Positions 1 to 8,036 of a stretch of 26,049 nt of DNA are shown here, one piece after another; position 1 is the stretch's first letter, and every line of letters begins with the position of its first letter. This stretch comes from Euglena gracilis (lineage: Eukaryota; Euglenozoa; Euglenophyceae; Euglenales; Euglenaceae). The DNA lies in NCBI GenBank assembly GCA_900893395.1, contig CAAHFI011136026.1:1-26049 (forward strand). Reading direction: 5' to 3'. The position numbers were made by a program, and so were the translations under genes. The notes beneath the pieces were generated by a model, which was not told where the DNA came from, searched no databases, and saw only the letters and a list, made by a program, of their open reading frames with translations.

Positions 1-72
1 GTGTCAGAGGGTCTGCGCGGTGTCGGTGGTTCGTGGGGGTATTTCCTCCACTTCCATTTCGACGTCTGGCGA

Positions 73-126
73 GGAGGTTGATCCTCCACAACCGCTGGCG
101 CAGGTGCTACTGGAGGTTGATCCTCC
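73..126. repeat. short direct repeat, each copy an inverted repeat
   Basis: The 15-base word GGAGGTTGATCCTCC occurs at 73-87 and again at 112-126. Each copy has GGAGG and CCTCC arms around TTGAT. On the minus strand both fall in a Pro/Glu-rich reading frame, so this may simply be a repeated peptide of the Glu-Asp-Gln-Pro-Pro kind. Confidence 0.6.
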
Positions 127-165
127 GTTGTAGCCGTTACGACAGATGGCTCTGTCGGCCGGGGT

Positions 166-1509
166 TCATCTCCTGATGGTGGTTGCATCCTGGTGCCGGA
201 GATGGGGGTGCGGGGACACCGACATCTGGTGTCTCCACGACCTCGGCGCGCGGAGCTTGATGCTACGCCTCCACCTCGTGGCGTTAGTGCAGCAGCCACG
301 GCAGTAATGCCAGTGACCACGGCGCCGAGTACACGGCCTCCTAATGAGGTTCGTGCTGTGGGGCTGGCGGGTTACTCGGGGATATCCTCGACGAACCACA
401 CCAGTCACCACGGCTTCAGGCTCAGCCGTCGACACAGGCGTGCAGCCATAGGTGTATCCCCATGGGTGCTTCGTCTGGCCGAGGCTGTGCCGGAGTAGGC
501 AGAGCAGCGTAGAGGATATCCTCGACGTTCTCGCCTTCCTCCTGGGGGTTTCCTCGTCTCCACCTGTCGGTGGACAGACGGGAGCCGTCGCAGGGGCCGG
601 GGAAACTGATCGTTCCCCTGCCACTCGCGGGGCAGAGACGAAGGACACTGCGTTCCTGTCGGAGATGGCGGCGCTGCTCCAGAATGGTGACGGAGGGGCT
701 GCGTCGCGTTCCTCCCGCCGCGGAATCGCGGTGGTGGAAGCGACGGACGCCTCACGTCTCCTTCGCGCCAGAGGTTCATCCTCCGGGGCGATGAAGGCGC
801 GCAGATCCTCGAGTGAACGAGGATCGTCGGGTGCCATCGGCATCCTGAGCATCCGCCAGCCTGTAAAAGGCCAGCGTGCTGCTGCTGGGCGGTTGGGCCA
901 GGGTGGTGGCCATGATGGCTGCACCCAGGCGTTGGCAGGCCTGTTCGGGCCCAGGAATCCGCGGTAACGCGTGTCTTCCCAGACCTCGAAAAACCCTTCC
1001 TCGAACTCCTGCACGCATGCCAAAAACGGCATACCCAGGTCGAGGATGGCCTTCGGGTAATTCATCAGCTGGAGGAATACCTCCCAGTCGAGGGTACCGC
1101 CAAACTGTCGCCTCAAATGTTCTTCCAGGTCGATACCGGCCAGGTGCCAGTTGGGGCGCAGGTCGGCGATGACCCGACGACGACGAGGTCCCTCAACGGG
1201 GTCGCCGTAGTCTGGTGGCAGACTTTCCATACCAGGTCCATCGTCCTGGGGGTCACGGAGACGTATATACACCTCCATGACGTAGGTGGTCCAGGCTCGC
1301 CACCAGAACTGCTGCAGCATAAAAATACGCTGCTTGTGGACGCGGCGACTTGCCCTGGACATCCGGGGCGTCGCGGCACACATGCATAAGCATGCGGCGT
1401 CCCATCCCAGGCCCGGGTTATCCCGAGGCGGTGGAGGAGGCTTCCACGCAGCCGAATCCCCAGAAGTCGACAGGAAATTACTGCAGGCAATACTTACAAC
1501 AGAGGTCAT
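166..1509 (-). CDS. unrecognised 447-aa open frame
   Basis: This is the longest open frame in the GC-rich block, but I do not recognise it. The first methionine (1509) is only the first ATG available, and the N-terminal 50 residues look like chance sequence. Residues about 60-215 look most protein-like: a Trp-rich helix (FWWRAWTTYV), an acidic and Arg-rich stretch, then a mixed helical segment with many aromatic and acidic residues. The last 130 residues are Arg/Pro/His-rich and probably not a folded domain. There is no signal peptide and no transmembrane segment. It lies downstream, in the sense direction, of the decayed chromovirus but shows no Gag, Pol or chromodomain motif. It may be an exon or a remnant of an unknown gene; a chance GC-rich frame is possible. 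Confidence 0.3.
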   Translation of the reverse strand: MTSVVSIACSNFLSTSGDSAAWKPPPPPRDNPGLGWDAACLCMCAATPRMSRASRRVHKQRIFMLQQFWWRAWTTYVMEVYIRLRDPQDDGPGMESLPPDYGDPVEGPRRRRVIADLRPNWHLAGIDLEEHLRRQFGGTLDWEVFLQLMNYPKAILDLGMPFLACVQEFEEGFFEVWEDTRYRGFLGPNRPANAWVQPSWPPPWPNRPAAARWPFTGWRMLRMPMAPDDPRSLEDLRAFIAPEDEPLARRRREASVASTTAIPRREERDAAPPSPFWSSAAISDRNAVSFVSAPRVAGERSVSPAPATAPVCPPTGGDEETPRRKARTSRISSTLLCLLRHSLGQTKHPWGYTYGCTPVSTAEPEAVVTGVVRRGYPRVTRQPHSTNLIRRPCTRRRGHWHYCRGCCTNATRWRRSIKLRAPRSWRHQMSVSPHPHLRHQDATTIRR

Positions 1510-1605
1510 ACCTCTGTGGGTAAGCCAGGGAAACGCGCTGAACGCGGAAGGTTGAGCCGTAATGGCTCACCAGCCACACCTGGAGGTTGTTGCACCAACA
1601 ACACC

Positions 1606-2235
1606 TCAATCAGGCGTCGTATTCGGGGTGCAGCGGAAGTATTCCACTGGACTCCGAGGGGTCCTACTGAATGGATACATCGAGGTAGCCTTCAGCATCC
1701 GGGCCAACACCTGCTGGTCCCGGAATGCCATCCCAACTGGTGCAGATAACTGCGACCAGTGGAGTCGCTGAAGAGACCCCAGTTCTGGCAGGGGTATCCC
1801 AGCCAAAACCAAGCTCCCAAAAGCCCGGCTGGGCATCCAGCAAGGTCTGCCACCTTCACCTTCGAAGGCGTACAGATCATTCGTAATGGAATGTCTGACT
1901 CTGTTCTCGGTGTGGTGTAATACCACCTCGATGACTGCTCTGGAGGGTGACGGGGCGGTTTCCTGCAACATGGTAATCATGCTGCATTCGCCAGCCTTCG
2001 TCTCCAGCTCCTCCTTGAACCTGAGCATATGCTCAAAGTCCGAGAGGACTTCTGCTGGTTCTTCCTCCTCCTCAACGGGCTGTACCCTTACCCTTGCCCT
2101 CACCTTGCCTTTGCCGGCCACGCCTTTGCCTTCTCCCTTGCCTTTGCCCTCAGCCTTACCTTTGTCCTTCCCGTCTGGCGAATACCAGAGGGTCGGGCGC
2201 TCGGTGCGGCAGCAGTCGGTTCGGTACCTTCCCAT
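1606..2235 (-). CDS. unrecognised 209-aa frame with Lys/Gly-rich low-complexity part
   Basis: The open frame begins near 2235. Residues about 22-50 are a Lys/Gly/Glu repeat of the KGKGEGKG kind, followed by a run of five glutamates and then a mixed, protein-like section (residues about 65-200) with helix-forming stretches such as FEHMLRFKEELETK. No known motif is visible. It lies upstream, in the sense direction, of the 166-1509 frame and could belong to the same former gene, but I see nothing that proves this. The basic repeat is typical of nucleic-acid-binding tails in general and does not identify a family. Confidence 0.22.
   Translation of the reverse strand: MGRYRTDCCRTERPTLWYSPDGKDKGKAEGKGKGEGKGVAGKGKVRARVRVQPVEEEEEPAEVLSDFEHMLRFKEELETKAGECSMITMLQETAPSPSRAVIEVVLHHTENRVRHSITNDLYAFEGEGGRPCWMPSRAFGSLVLAGIPLPELGSLQRLHWSQLSAPVGMAFRDQQVLARMLKATSMYPFSRTPRSPVEYFRCTPNTTPD
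2086..2170. repeat. degenerate CCTTGC/CCTTTGC hexamer-heptamer repeat
   Basis: The plus strand carries about a dozen imperfect copies of CCTTGC, CCTTTGC and similar words in a row. On the minus strand this encodes the Lys/Gly-rich tract of the 1606-2235 frame. Confidence 0.7.
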
Positions 2236-3760
2236 TCCTTCTCTGGGGAGGGGCCTTGCCGTTCCGCTGCACGTCGCGGTGATGGCGTGGCTGGGCGCTG
2301 GCTAGGAGCCTGGCGTGGGCTTGGTTTCGGCGTAGTGGGTCGCGGCTCCTTCCATACCGGAGGGATCGGCGGTGGCATTGCGGCAACAGGACGGCTCATG
2401 CTGCCTGTGCCTCGCCGGTGGTTGTCTAGCCAGGGTATCCTGGCTGGCTTCCACCTGCATTGCCATACCGCCTTCCGCGTCCCCTGGGGTGGGTCGCCTG
2501 GGCTGTGGGTAAGGTCTCCGTAGCCCTATAGCGCTTCAGGGTGGCAGGTAATCCTGCCGCTCCTGCCGGGGGCTCACCGGGTAATACCGGGGTTGCCACC
2601 CGCAGCTGCGGTTGTACGGATGGTATGGGGTGTATCCACGGCCCTGAAGGGCAGCCAGCAGGATAATACCTCGCCCGGTGCTCTTCAGACGCGAATACTG
2701 GCTCCTGCAGGAAATGCCGAGCAAGTTCATCCTGCTCGGTTCCCGGAGGTGCATGTGGTAGTAGGGAGCCTCCTGCCGACGGGGACATCCCCGGTCTGGA
2801 CAGGAGGTGCACTGGGCGGTCGGGTTGCCACACGGTGGGGAGGTTCATCCTCCACCACTATGGGCTCCACCTGCCGCCGTGGCTCAACCCAGGGGCAGGG
2901 GCGACCGGTGATGCCTCTGGCATCCAGTGCGTGAACATGTGTTGGACGTATGCCTCAGGGGCACGTCCGACTGTCCGGATGGGAGCACGCGTGCGCCACG
3001 TGGGTAGTCCGCGTGCGTCGCGTACTGCGAGACAAATTGCTCCGCTGGCGGCTCGTGCGGCGGCATTCGCTGCGGCGAGGGCGGGCGAGCAAATATTCTC
3101 GTCATCCCAGGTGGGACATGCACAGCCTCACCTACCGGTGGGGCGTGTGCTCACGCATGTGCACGGTGTGGGATCCCACCGGCGTCTGCGTTTGCAGCAT
3201 GGCGGCACATACACGCCCAGGTCCATCATGGTCTCGCCAGGCTCGAATCCGGAATCGAATGCCGACGAGAAATACACGTCTCCCTGTCATCAGGCTGACC
3301 ACAGGGACACCACTGAGCCACAGGGGTGTTGGCTACCACAACAACTGAGCGCAGTATGCATCCCAAAGGGCTTGCATAAAGGGCTCCGTTGGGTGTGCGC
3401 ACATACGCATCGCCCGCTCCAACGTCTCCGTAGTGCGGAAGATCATCTCTCCCGCATACGGGGGCAGGCCGCAATCTGCGCTGCACTGGTGGCTGGGGTG
3501 CCGGCTGTGGACGGCTGATGGATCTGGTACCGCATATGCGGACCGGCTGCTGGTAGCCGCGGCGAATACGGGGCTGAACCCTTTCAGCATGTGGGGCACC
3601 CGGAATCGGGCCTCACATACTGAGGGTACTGGGGGTATGGCGCGCCCGGAGGCTGCGGCCATTGGACCTGGTCCTGGTCCGCGCAGGCAGCATGATGCTA
3701 CCCGAACGACGACGACAACGAAGGATAACCTTGTTGTCAGTCGCTTTGAGTGCTAGGCAC
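2236..3760 (-). other. no recognisable gene; short minus-strand open frames
   Basis: Open stretches on the minus strand include 2426-2848 (Pro/Gly/Arg-rich) and 3333-3662. The end of the latter, a segment with many Met, Glu and Thr residues, looks more like real protein than the rest. A second frame near 3620-3680 reads as Pro/Tyr/Gln-rich sequence. None has a recognisable domain. The block ends at about 3760, where base composition shifts to AT-richer sequence. Confidence 0.25.
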
Positions 3761-3879
3761 TGAAAAAGGAGATGCTTCTATCCTTATCAAAAACTCTGTG
3801 AGAAAGACAGAAGATGAGTGCAGGGGGGGGTATAAACGCGAAAAATTCACATAAAACACACACATTCTCCAAAACGAAA

Positions 3880-4030
3880 TCGTTTCAGAAAGTGTTATGT
3901 TTATGTCTATGTTATTGCGCTTGTTCCACAGCTTCCAATCCTGTTGGACGTATCCAACAAAACTTGATGCTGGCTCCCAGGTGTCCTCCTCTGGCCCATA
4001 CCCTTTCCAGCGAACTTTCTAGTAGTGCAC
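3880..4030 (-). pseudogene. chromodomain remnant of the old chromovirus
   Basis: Just downstream, in the sense direction, of the integrase C-terminal region, one frame reads KVRWKGYGPEEDTWEP. This matches the chromodomain pattern of an aromatic/Lys-Trp-Lys-Gly-Tyr core followed by Thr-Trp-Glu-Pro. In chromoviruses the chromodomain lies at the integrase C-terminus and is thought to guide integration to marked chromatin. The segment is a fossil. Confidence 0.75.
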
Positions 4031-4052
4031 ACCCCTGTCGACCTGTGGTCTA

Positions 4053-4328
4053 TTATATTATCACCACAAAGTCGTCCGTTTCAGGTAATCTGGAACGGGG
4101 CTTGAAATATAAGCAGGGGATAGCTTTTCCGTCAGGGGGGTTTAGGTATGGTTTGAAATCGTCCATATGGACGTCCTCAATCCCGTTGGGCAATGCAACT
4201 TTATATCGCCCGCTACTACCTAACCTCTCCAAAATTTCGCATGGGCCGAGCCAAAGAGGGTCTAGCTTGGAAGATTGCATGCGGGTGCAGTTATTCCGTA
4301 CCCACACGCGGTCACCTGGACTATACAC
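4053..4328 (-). pseudogene. integrase C-terminal region of the old chromovirus
   Basis: The 91-residue frame starts with YSPGDRVWVRN and continues with DPLWLGPCEIL and DDFKPYL. This is the typical Ty3/gypsy integrase C-terminal pattern: a GD-V-V(W/L) strand, then a W-GP-.I segment, then a closing H/DDLKPY-like strand. It is the best-preserved part of the old element. Confidence 0.85.
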
Positions 4329-4639
4329 AGGTGTGTTGAAATTTTGTAAAACGATTTCCGTTTGTTGGAATGAATTTCTGTGATACGTGATTGAACTTCA
4401 GAGCGGAGTGATTCCACTTCTGCAAAACCACGTTTCACAGCTGACACTACTTTGGGCGGGTCTCTCCGAGGGGATATCCCCTATGGCCGGAGGTCTCGTC
4501 CGAAAACAATTTTATACGGTGTGGTAATACCAACCCTGGCAAGGTATTGATTAAAATAAACACCAATGAAGAATGGGTATCGAATTCTTACCGAGTCAGC
4601 CAGTGAAAGGCGTAGCATATTGACAACGGATTTCACGGC

Positions 4640-5000
4640 TGCCTCAGCTCCACCGTTGCCTTTCGGGCGGTATATAATGGAAAATGCTGCTCAATACCGA
4701 GTAAACCGCACAAAGTTGTGAAAAACCGCGAAGAGATCAAGTGATCTTGATCACTCACGATTTCGTTCGGTAAACGCTTAAGCAGATACATTTCTCCAGG
4801 AATATGGATGCCAAAATTTGGGCTGTCAACCCTGCTTTCCGGCATGGAATTGCTACTATGTACCACTCAGCCGACAGACGACAACGAAAACGTAATCGTA
4901 AATTTTGTCATCTGATCCTTTGCAAGGTTCGAGTTCGAGAAATCCATGCAGAGGGACGTAAAAATGTCCGGTGGTACGGGGAAAAAGTCCATCGTACCAG
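4640..5000 (-). pseudogene. integrase catalytic core remnant of the old chromovirus
   Basis: The frame at 4633-4866 contains LPNEIVSDQD followed by SSRFFTTLCGLLGIEQHF. This corresponds to the region around the second catalytic aspartate of the DDE integrase core and its following helix in Ty3/gypsy elements. The surrounding core is decayed. Confidence 0.8.
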
Positions 5001-5029
5001 GGGGGTACCTGTGCGCGGTTTCACAGCCT

Positions 5030-5160
5030 GACAAATTGGGCACCGCTGCGAAATTTGCAAACAGCGCGAATATAAATCTTTTTCACTCAGGTTGTGCAAT
5101 ATCTGCGACCACCAGTGAAAGAAGTTTGGGGGCCCCAGGGTGACCATGGTTGTGATAGCT
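5030..5160 (-). pseudogene. integrase HHCC zinc-binding remnant of the old chromovirus
   Basis: A histidine pair in YHNHGHPGAPK (about 5135-5155) and a CPICQAVK pair of cysteines (about 5030-5050) form the H2C2 pattern that precedes the catalytic core in Ty3/gypsy integrases. Confidence 0.8.
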
Positions 5161-5589
5161 CAAAATCACATCATCAACCAGGTCTTGGGGTATACAATAT
5201 TTATAACCAGAATCATTCCGGAAAATAAGTCGCAATGGTGCTAGAGAGTAATTCTCTATGGACTCACCATTACGGAGTCTATTCACAATGGTACTATACA
5301 CAGGGTCACGCGAATAATCCATTCGCGGAAAAAACAGGGGGTAGGAGTTTCCGTACGCGTAATGCGACGAGGTCCGGCAGTGCGTCCACGCCGGCGCCTT
5401 CACGCAATGGTGAAATGGCAATGCTGCGATACACCGGGAAACGGGTTAGTGAATCGAGCATGTTGTCCACAGCGTCGGATCGACGTGCGAACTGGTCAAG
5501 CCCCATGGCTGCCATGAATAGTCGCATCACCCTCATCCGGGTCCCCAGGATAATACCAGGGGGCTCGGCTGAGAGGATCCGCCACTTTT

Positions 5590-5730
5590 TGCGTAGACCT
5601 GGGGTATAAACTACCACCAGGTTAAACGGCTCAAAGAACTCATGCCATCGGCATCGTCTGCCAACTGATGACATGGCCTTGTTCAGGTCCTCGGTATACA
5701 GTGTTGAAGGCTCTCATGATCCGTCAACAC
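5590..5730 (-). pseudogene. RNase H C-terminal remnant of the old chromovirus
   Basis: The minus strand at 5701-5730 reads VLTDHESLQH, the RNase H motif around a catalytic aspartate. It is followed by RRCRWHEFFEPFNLVVVYTPG, the usual gypsy RNase H ending (R-x-R-W-x-x-F-x-x-F-N). The sequence stops being element-like exactly at 5730/5731, where the younger LTR begins. The old element was therefore interrupted inside this domain. Confidence 0.85.
5701..5730. repeat. inverted repeat at the insertion site
   Basis: GTGTTGA at 5701-5707 is the reverse complement of TCAACAC at 5724-5730, with 16 bases between them. The right arm ends exactly where the LTR starts. This may be coincidence within the RNase H coding sequence. 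The last five bases, AACAC (5726-5730), are the expected candidate for a target-site duplication. Confidence 0.5.
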
Positions 5731-5742
5731 TGTTTCACACCC

Positions 5743-5767
5743 GTGCTGCCATGTCCCCCGGCAGCAC
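5743..5767 (-). promoter_or_regulatory. U5 hairpin near the LTR end
   Basis: GTGCTGCC (5743-5750) pairs with GGCAGCAC (5760-5767) around a 9-base loop that is GGGGGACAT in the sense strand. The other LTR has the same perfect 8-bp stem at 17607-17614 and 17623-17630. In the genomic RNA it would lie just upstream of the primer-binding site, where retroelement leader structures act in primer annealing, dimerisation or packaging. That role is inference. Confidence 0.6.
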
Positions 5768-5912
5768 TGGGGTGAAGCGGAAACCCCGCCCCGGGCCAGT
5801 TTCCGGCGTAGGATCGTTTTTTGGCTCCTCGAGCCGACTTGTGTCGGAAATTTTTTCCCATTCTGGCCCCCCCTGTGGCCGAAACTGGGCCATCATTTCC
5901 AAGGAGGAACTT

Positions 5913-5954
5913 CCCAGTGGACCCTCCCCGACCCCTGAGGGGGGTGTCACTGGG
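5913..5954 (-). repeat. inverted repeat with G/C-run interior in the LTR
   Basis: CCCAGTG (5913-5919) pairs with CACTGGG (5948-5954). The interior has complementary C-run and G-run stretches that could extend the stem. It is present in both LTRs. Confidence 0.5.
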
Positions 5955-6410
5955 ATCTCCAAGGGGGGTGCCTTTGGGGTTTCAACCCCTCCCTGCTCAG
6001 CTGAACCAGTGAGAGCCAACACCCCCCCTGGGTGTCATTTCTCACAGTTTCTGGGCCAAAAAGGGGGTTTTGGGGTGAAATTGGCCTGTGGTTGCCTGAG
6101 TTGAAGAGTCCCACCCCCCTGCCCCTTTTCCCACAGATGAGGTGGGGGGAAGACAAACCTCACCTTCTTCAAATGATTGATTTTTGTTGATCTTCCATTT
6201 GCAATTGAAATTCCAAATCAATTCTGATTGTAATTGGATGTAATTGCCACAACAAGTACAATGGTGAAAAGGTAAAGAGGAAAACCCTGTGAAAAGAAAA
6301 TGATTTTGATGCCCTTGATGGGCAGTTAAATTTAGGATTGAGTGCGCTGATTCCTAAGCGCTCTCAAATCCCAAATCCTTGCCCATTGCATCAAAATCAA
6401 CCAACCCAAG

Positions 6411-6441
6411 TCAAAATCAAGGTTTCCCCCCTTGATTTTGA
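6411..6441 (-). repeat. 11-bp perfect hairpin with G-rich sense loop
   Basis: TCAAAATCAAG (6411-6421) is followed by nine bases and then its exact reverse complement CTTGATTTTGA (6431-6441). The sense-strand loop is GGGGGAAAC. The other LTR keeps both arms exactly (18271-18281 and 18290-18300). It is the strongest hairpin I see in the LTR; its function is unknown. Confidence 0.7.
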
Positions 6442-6533
6442 TAAATTATGCTGAATTCCATCATTATTGAGCTTTGCAAACCCCTGCAAAAACTCCAGGA
6501 ACTCAGGCGCCAATCTCTTAAAATTCTGTTCCA

Positions 6534-6549
6534 AGCGCTTGCAAGCGCT
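6534..6549. repeat. 16-base perfect palindrome
   Basis: AGCGCTTGCAAGCGCT is its own reverse complement and recurs exactly at 18393-18408 in the other LTR. The half word AAGCGCTCTCA followed by an AAATCC block also occurs near 6355, so the word is repeated within the LTR. It could be a binding site for a dimeric factor. Confidence 0.6.
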
Positions 6550-6996
6550 CTCACCAAATCCAACATTTTCCCTTAAAACCAAAGGAAAAATGCATAAAAA
6601 GCTTAAAATATGCTAAATAACCCAAAATCACCATTTGGGAATACCTAGCATCACTCAATCTCTCTCCTTGCACAACCAAACCATGGGCGCCCTAGGAGAG
6701 GGAATTTTAATGGAAATCTTTAGAAAGCCTTAAAATTAGAGCTAAACCGCCCTTAAAAGGCCTTCTAAAAGGAAAAACTCCGCCGCCCGGCGGTCGACCT
6801 CAAAAGGTCGTCACTCCCCCCTTGCGACGAAAGTCGGGGGTTTCACCCCCCCTCCTTCTCGCTTTCCTTGGGATGGGAATGAAAGACACTTTGAATTTTT
6901 GCAACGCAATTGCGATAACATTGTTCGGCAATGTGAATAAGTGGCGGAACGGTGGGAGGAATCTATAACCCATAGATCCCATTCCACCACACCGAG

Positions 6997-7111
6997 CCCC
7001 CCCCCCCACGGTTCTCACCACCGTGAAAGGAAATGGGGGTCCAACACCACAAAAAAAATCCTTTTTGAATGGATAAAAATCAGCCCCCCCCCCACGGTAT
7101 TCCCAACCGTG
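6997..7111 (-). repeat. two ~86-bp units: C-run plus CACGGT/ACCGTG hairpin
   Basis: A run of 10-11 C (6997-7007; 7084-7093) is followed by CACGGT, seven bases and ACCGTG (7007-7025 and 7093-7111). Both units then carry a similar AATCCTTT-containing spacer. The matching region of the other LTR is 18860-18970. On the sense strand the run is poly-G preceded by the hairpin. Confidence 0.65.
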
Positions 7112-7168
7112 AAGGGAATGGAGGGTCCATTATCACCAAAAATCCTTTCGGTGATAGATGAAAATCAG

Positions 7169-7385
7169 CCCCCCCCCCCGAGGGGAAGGCCTTGGGGAAA
7201 AGCTTGCCCCCCCCCCGGCGAGAGGTGGGCTTGACTTGCCCCCCCCCCGAGGGGAAAGACTTGGGGAAAAGATTGCCCCCCCCCGGCGAGAGGTGGGCTT
7301 GACTTGCCCCCCCCCGAGGGGAAAGCCTTGGGCAACCGCCCCCCCCCAGGCAAAGGGAGGGCTTGCCTTGCCCCCCCCCGGCGGG
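7169..7385 (-). repeat. C-run tandem array in the 3' LTR (poly-G on sense strand)
   Basis: About three copies of a unit of about 68 bases (starts near 7169, 7239 and 7307). Each is built from two halves that both begin with 9-11 C: one half continues GAGGGGAAAGACTTGGGG, the other GGCGAGAGGTGGGCTTG. Further C-runs lie at 6997, 7084 and 7432. On the element's sense strand these are runs of 9-11 G only 20-30 bases apart, a strong G-quadruplex setting in DNA and RNA. Confidence 0.75.
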
Positions 7386-7486
7386 GAGGTTGAAGAAGAC
7401 AATCACTTCTTTTTTGGAAGAAATAACATAGCCCCCCCCCCGATCAAGCCGACCGGGGTTTCGGGCCTCACTTGCCCAAAGGTGGG

Positions 7487-7518
7487 GGTATGATAAAATA
7501 GCCAATCAAACCGATTGG
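7487..7518 (-). promoter_or_regulatory. candidate LTR core promoter: inverted CCAAT pair and AT box
   Basis: CCAATC (7502-7507) and GATTGG (7513-7518) form an inverted pair, giving a CCAAT-like box on either strand. In the sense direction the AT-rich word CTATTTTATC follows at once. The unit is conserved in the other LTR (19358-19374 plus the flank). If a promoter, transcription would start shortly downstream and the G-run array would lie in the transcribed R/U5 part. The two elements are closer than in a textbook promoter, so this is tentative. Confidence 0.25.
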
Positions 7519-7712
7519 AGAAAGGGACCCCCCCACGAGTACCACCGACCCGTGGGAAGGGAAAAGAGGGTGGACCCATTCAAAGCCCACCGCCTTGAAT
7601 CTGGGTCCCCCCCCTTAAAAAATCACAGATTCCTCTTTCGGGACAGGGAGGGTGCAAACAAAAGTGTGTGGTGTCGAGGTCAGGATGCGAGTGGCATGGG
7701 TAAACGGCAAAA

Positions 7713-8036
7713 TTACCATCTCCACTCGTTCACTCCACATGCTCCTCGTACACCATACCAGAAAGCAACTCCTTGAAATAGTTTGAACTCCGTCTTCAGT
7801 TCATCCAATTCAGAGTCCCAGACTTCAAATTGATAATCCGTCCTGAGTAGGTGAACGAAACGGATAGTGATGGTTGCCAGAGCCAAACGCCTCGTCGAAG
7901 TTCGGGGTGTTGGGCTTCGGCGTCTTCCTTGGGTGCCGGTTTGCCTCCCCTTAGTGTGGTGGCAAACCATGCACACCGTTATGGGGGGGTTCCTTCCCCC
8001 AATTGAAAATTTGGCAATATGGCTTAGCCCAGCCAA
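7713..8036 (-). CDS. small sense-strand frame inside the 3' LTR (107 aa)
   Basis: The middle and end of this frame (a CMVCHHTKGR segment, a Ser/Thr/Arg-rich stretch, then a helical acidic and aromatic tail with VWDSELDELKTEF) are almost unchanged in the other LTR at 19510-19857. No known family is recognised. The CxxCH pair is not enough to call a zinc site. Conservation between young LTRs is expected without selection, so this is only a candidate LTR-encoded protein, in the manner of U3 frames known from some retroviruses. Confidence 0.25.
   Translation of the reverse strand: MAGLSHIAKFSIGGRNPPITVCMVCHHTKGRQTGTQGRRRSPTPRTSTRRLALATITIRFVHLLRTDYQFEVWDSELDELKTEFKLFQGVAFWYGVRGACGVNEWRW
7938..7968. 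repeat. 8-bp hairpin in the LTR
   Basis: GGTTTGCC (7938-7945) and GGCAAACC (7961-7968) are exact reverse complements around a 15-base loop. It is conserved in the other LTR near 19735-19765 and lies within the small LTR frame. Confidence 0.45.

Larger units (their letters stand above)
1..3760 (-). other. GC-rich unassigned region with minus-strand coding-like character
   Basis: This block is clearly more GC-rich than the sequence after about 3760. Read on the minus strand it gives several long open stretches rich in Pro, Arg, Gly and Ala: a Pro/Tyr/Gln-rich part near 3600-3700, a Lys/Gly-rich part near 2090-2200, an alpha-helical-looking part near 900-1350, and a Thr/Glu/Pro-rich part at 1-180. 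No single frame runs through the block. I recognise no domain, and I see no LTR, terminal repeat or RNA gene. It could be a decayed gene, exons of a host gene, or part of an unknown element. High GC alone lengthens chance open frames, so the coding claim is weak. Confidence 0.35.
3880..5730 (-). mobile_element. old Ty3/gypsy chromovirus, 3' half, broken
   Basis: In sense order the minus strand shows the end of an RNase H domain (about 5590-5730), the integrase zinc-binding region (about 5030-5160), the integrase core (about 4640-5000), the integrase C-terminal region (4053-4328) and a chromodomain (about 3880-4030). This is the order of a chromovirus pol end. The element is heavily decayed, with many breaks (at least six), and is much older than the element inserted into it at 5731. 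Its 5' half (reverse transcriptase, protease, Gag) should lie beyond the tandem array, outside this window. I could not find a convincing 3' LTR or polypurine tract between 3760 and 3880. Confidence 0.85.

Noticed and set aside
1-3760. Gag region of the older chromovirus
   Set aside because: It lies on the wrong side, downstream of the chromodomain in the sense direction, and shows no capsid pattern or zinc knuckle.
3760-3880. 3' LTR or polypurine tract of the older chromovirus
   Set aside because: No sufficiently long sense-strand purine run followed by TG, and no repeated partner in the window.
6690-6720. polyadenylation signal ATTAAA on the sense strand of the LTR
   Set aside because: A single weak hexamer in AT-rich sequence without supporting elements; the R/U5 border cannot be set from it.
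6997-7441. CRISPR-like array of repeats
   Set aside because: Units adjoin as a tandem array with no unique spacers of fixed size, and it lies inside an LTR of a eukaryotic retroelement.
7080-7505. Gly/Pro-rich open frames on both strands over the C-run array
   Set aside because: They are by-products of repeated C and G runs, which lack stop codons in several frames; no protein signal.
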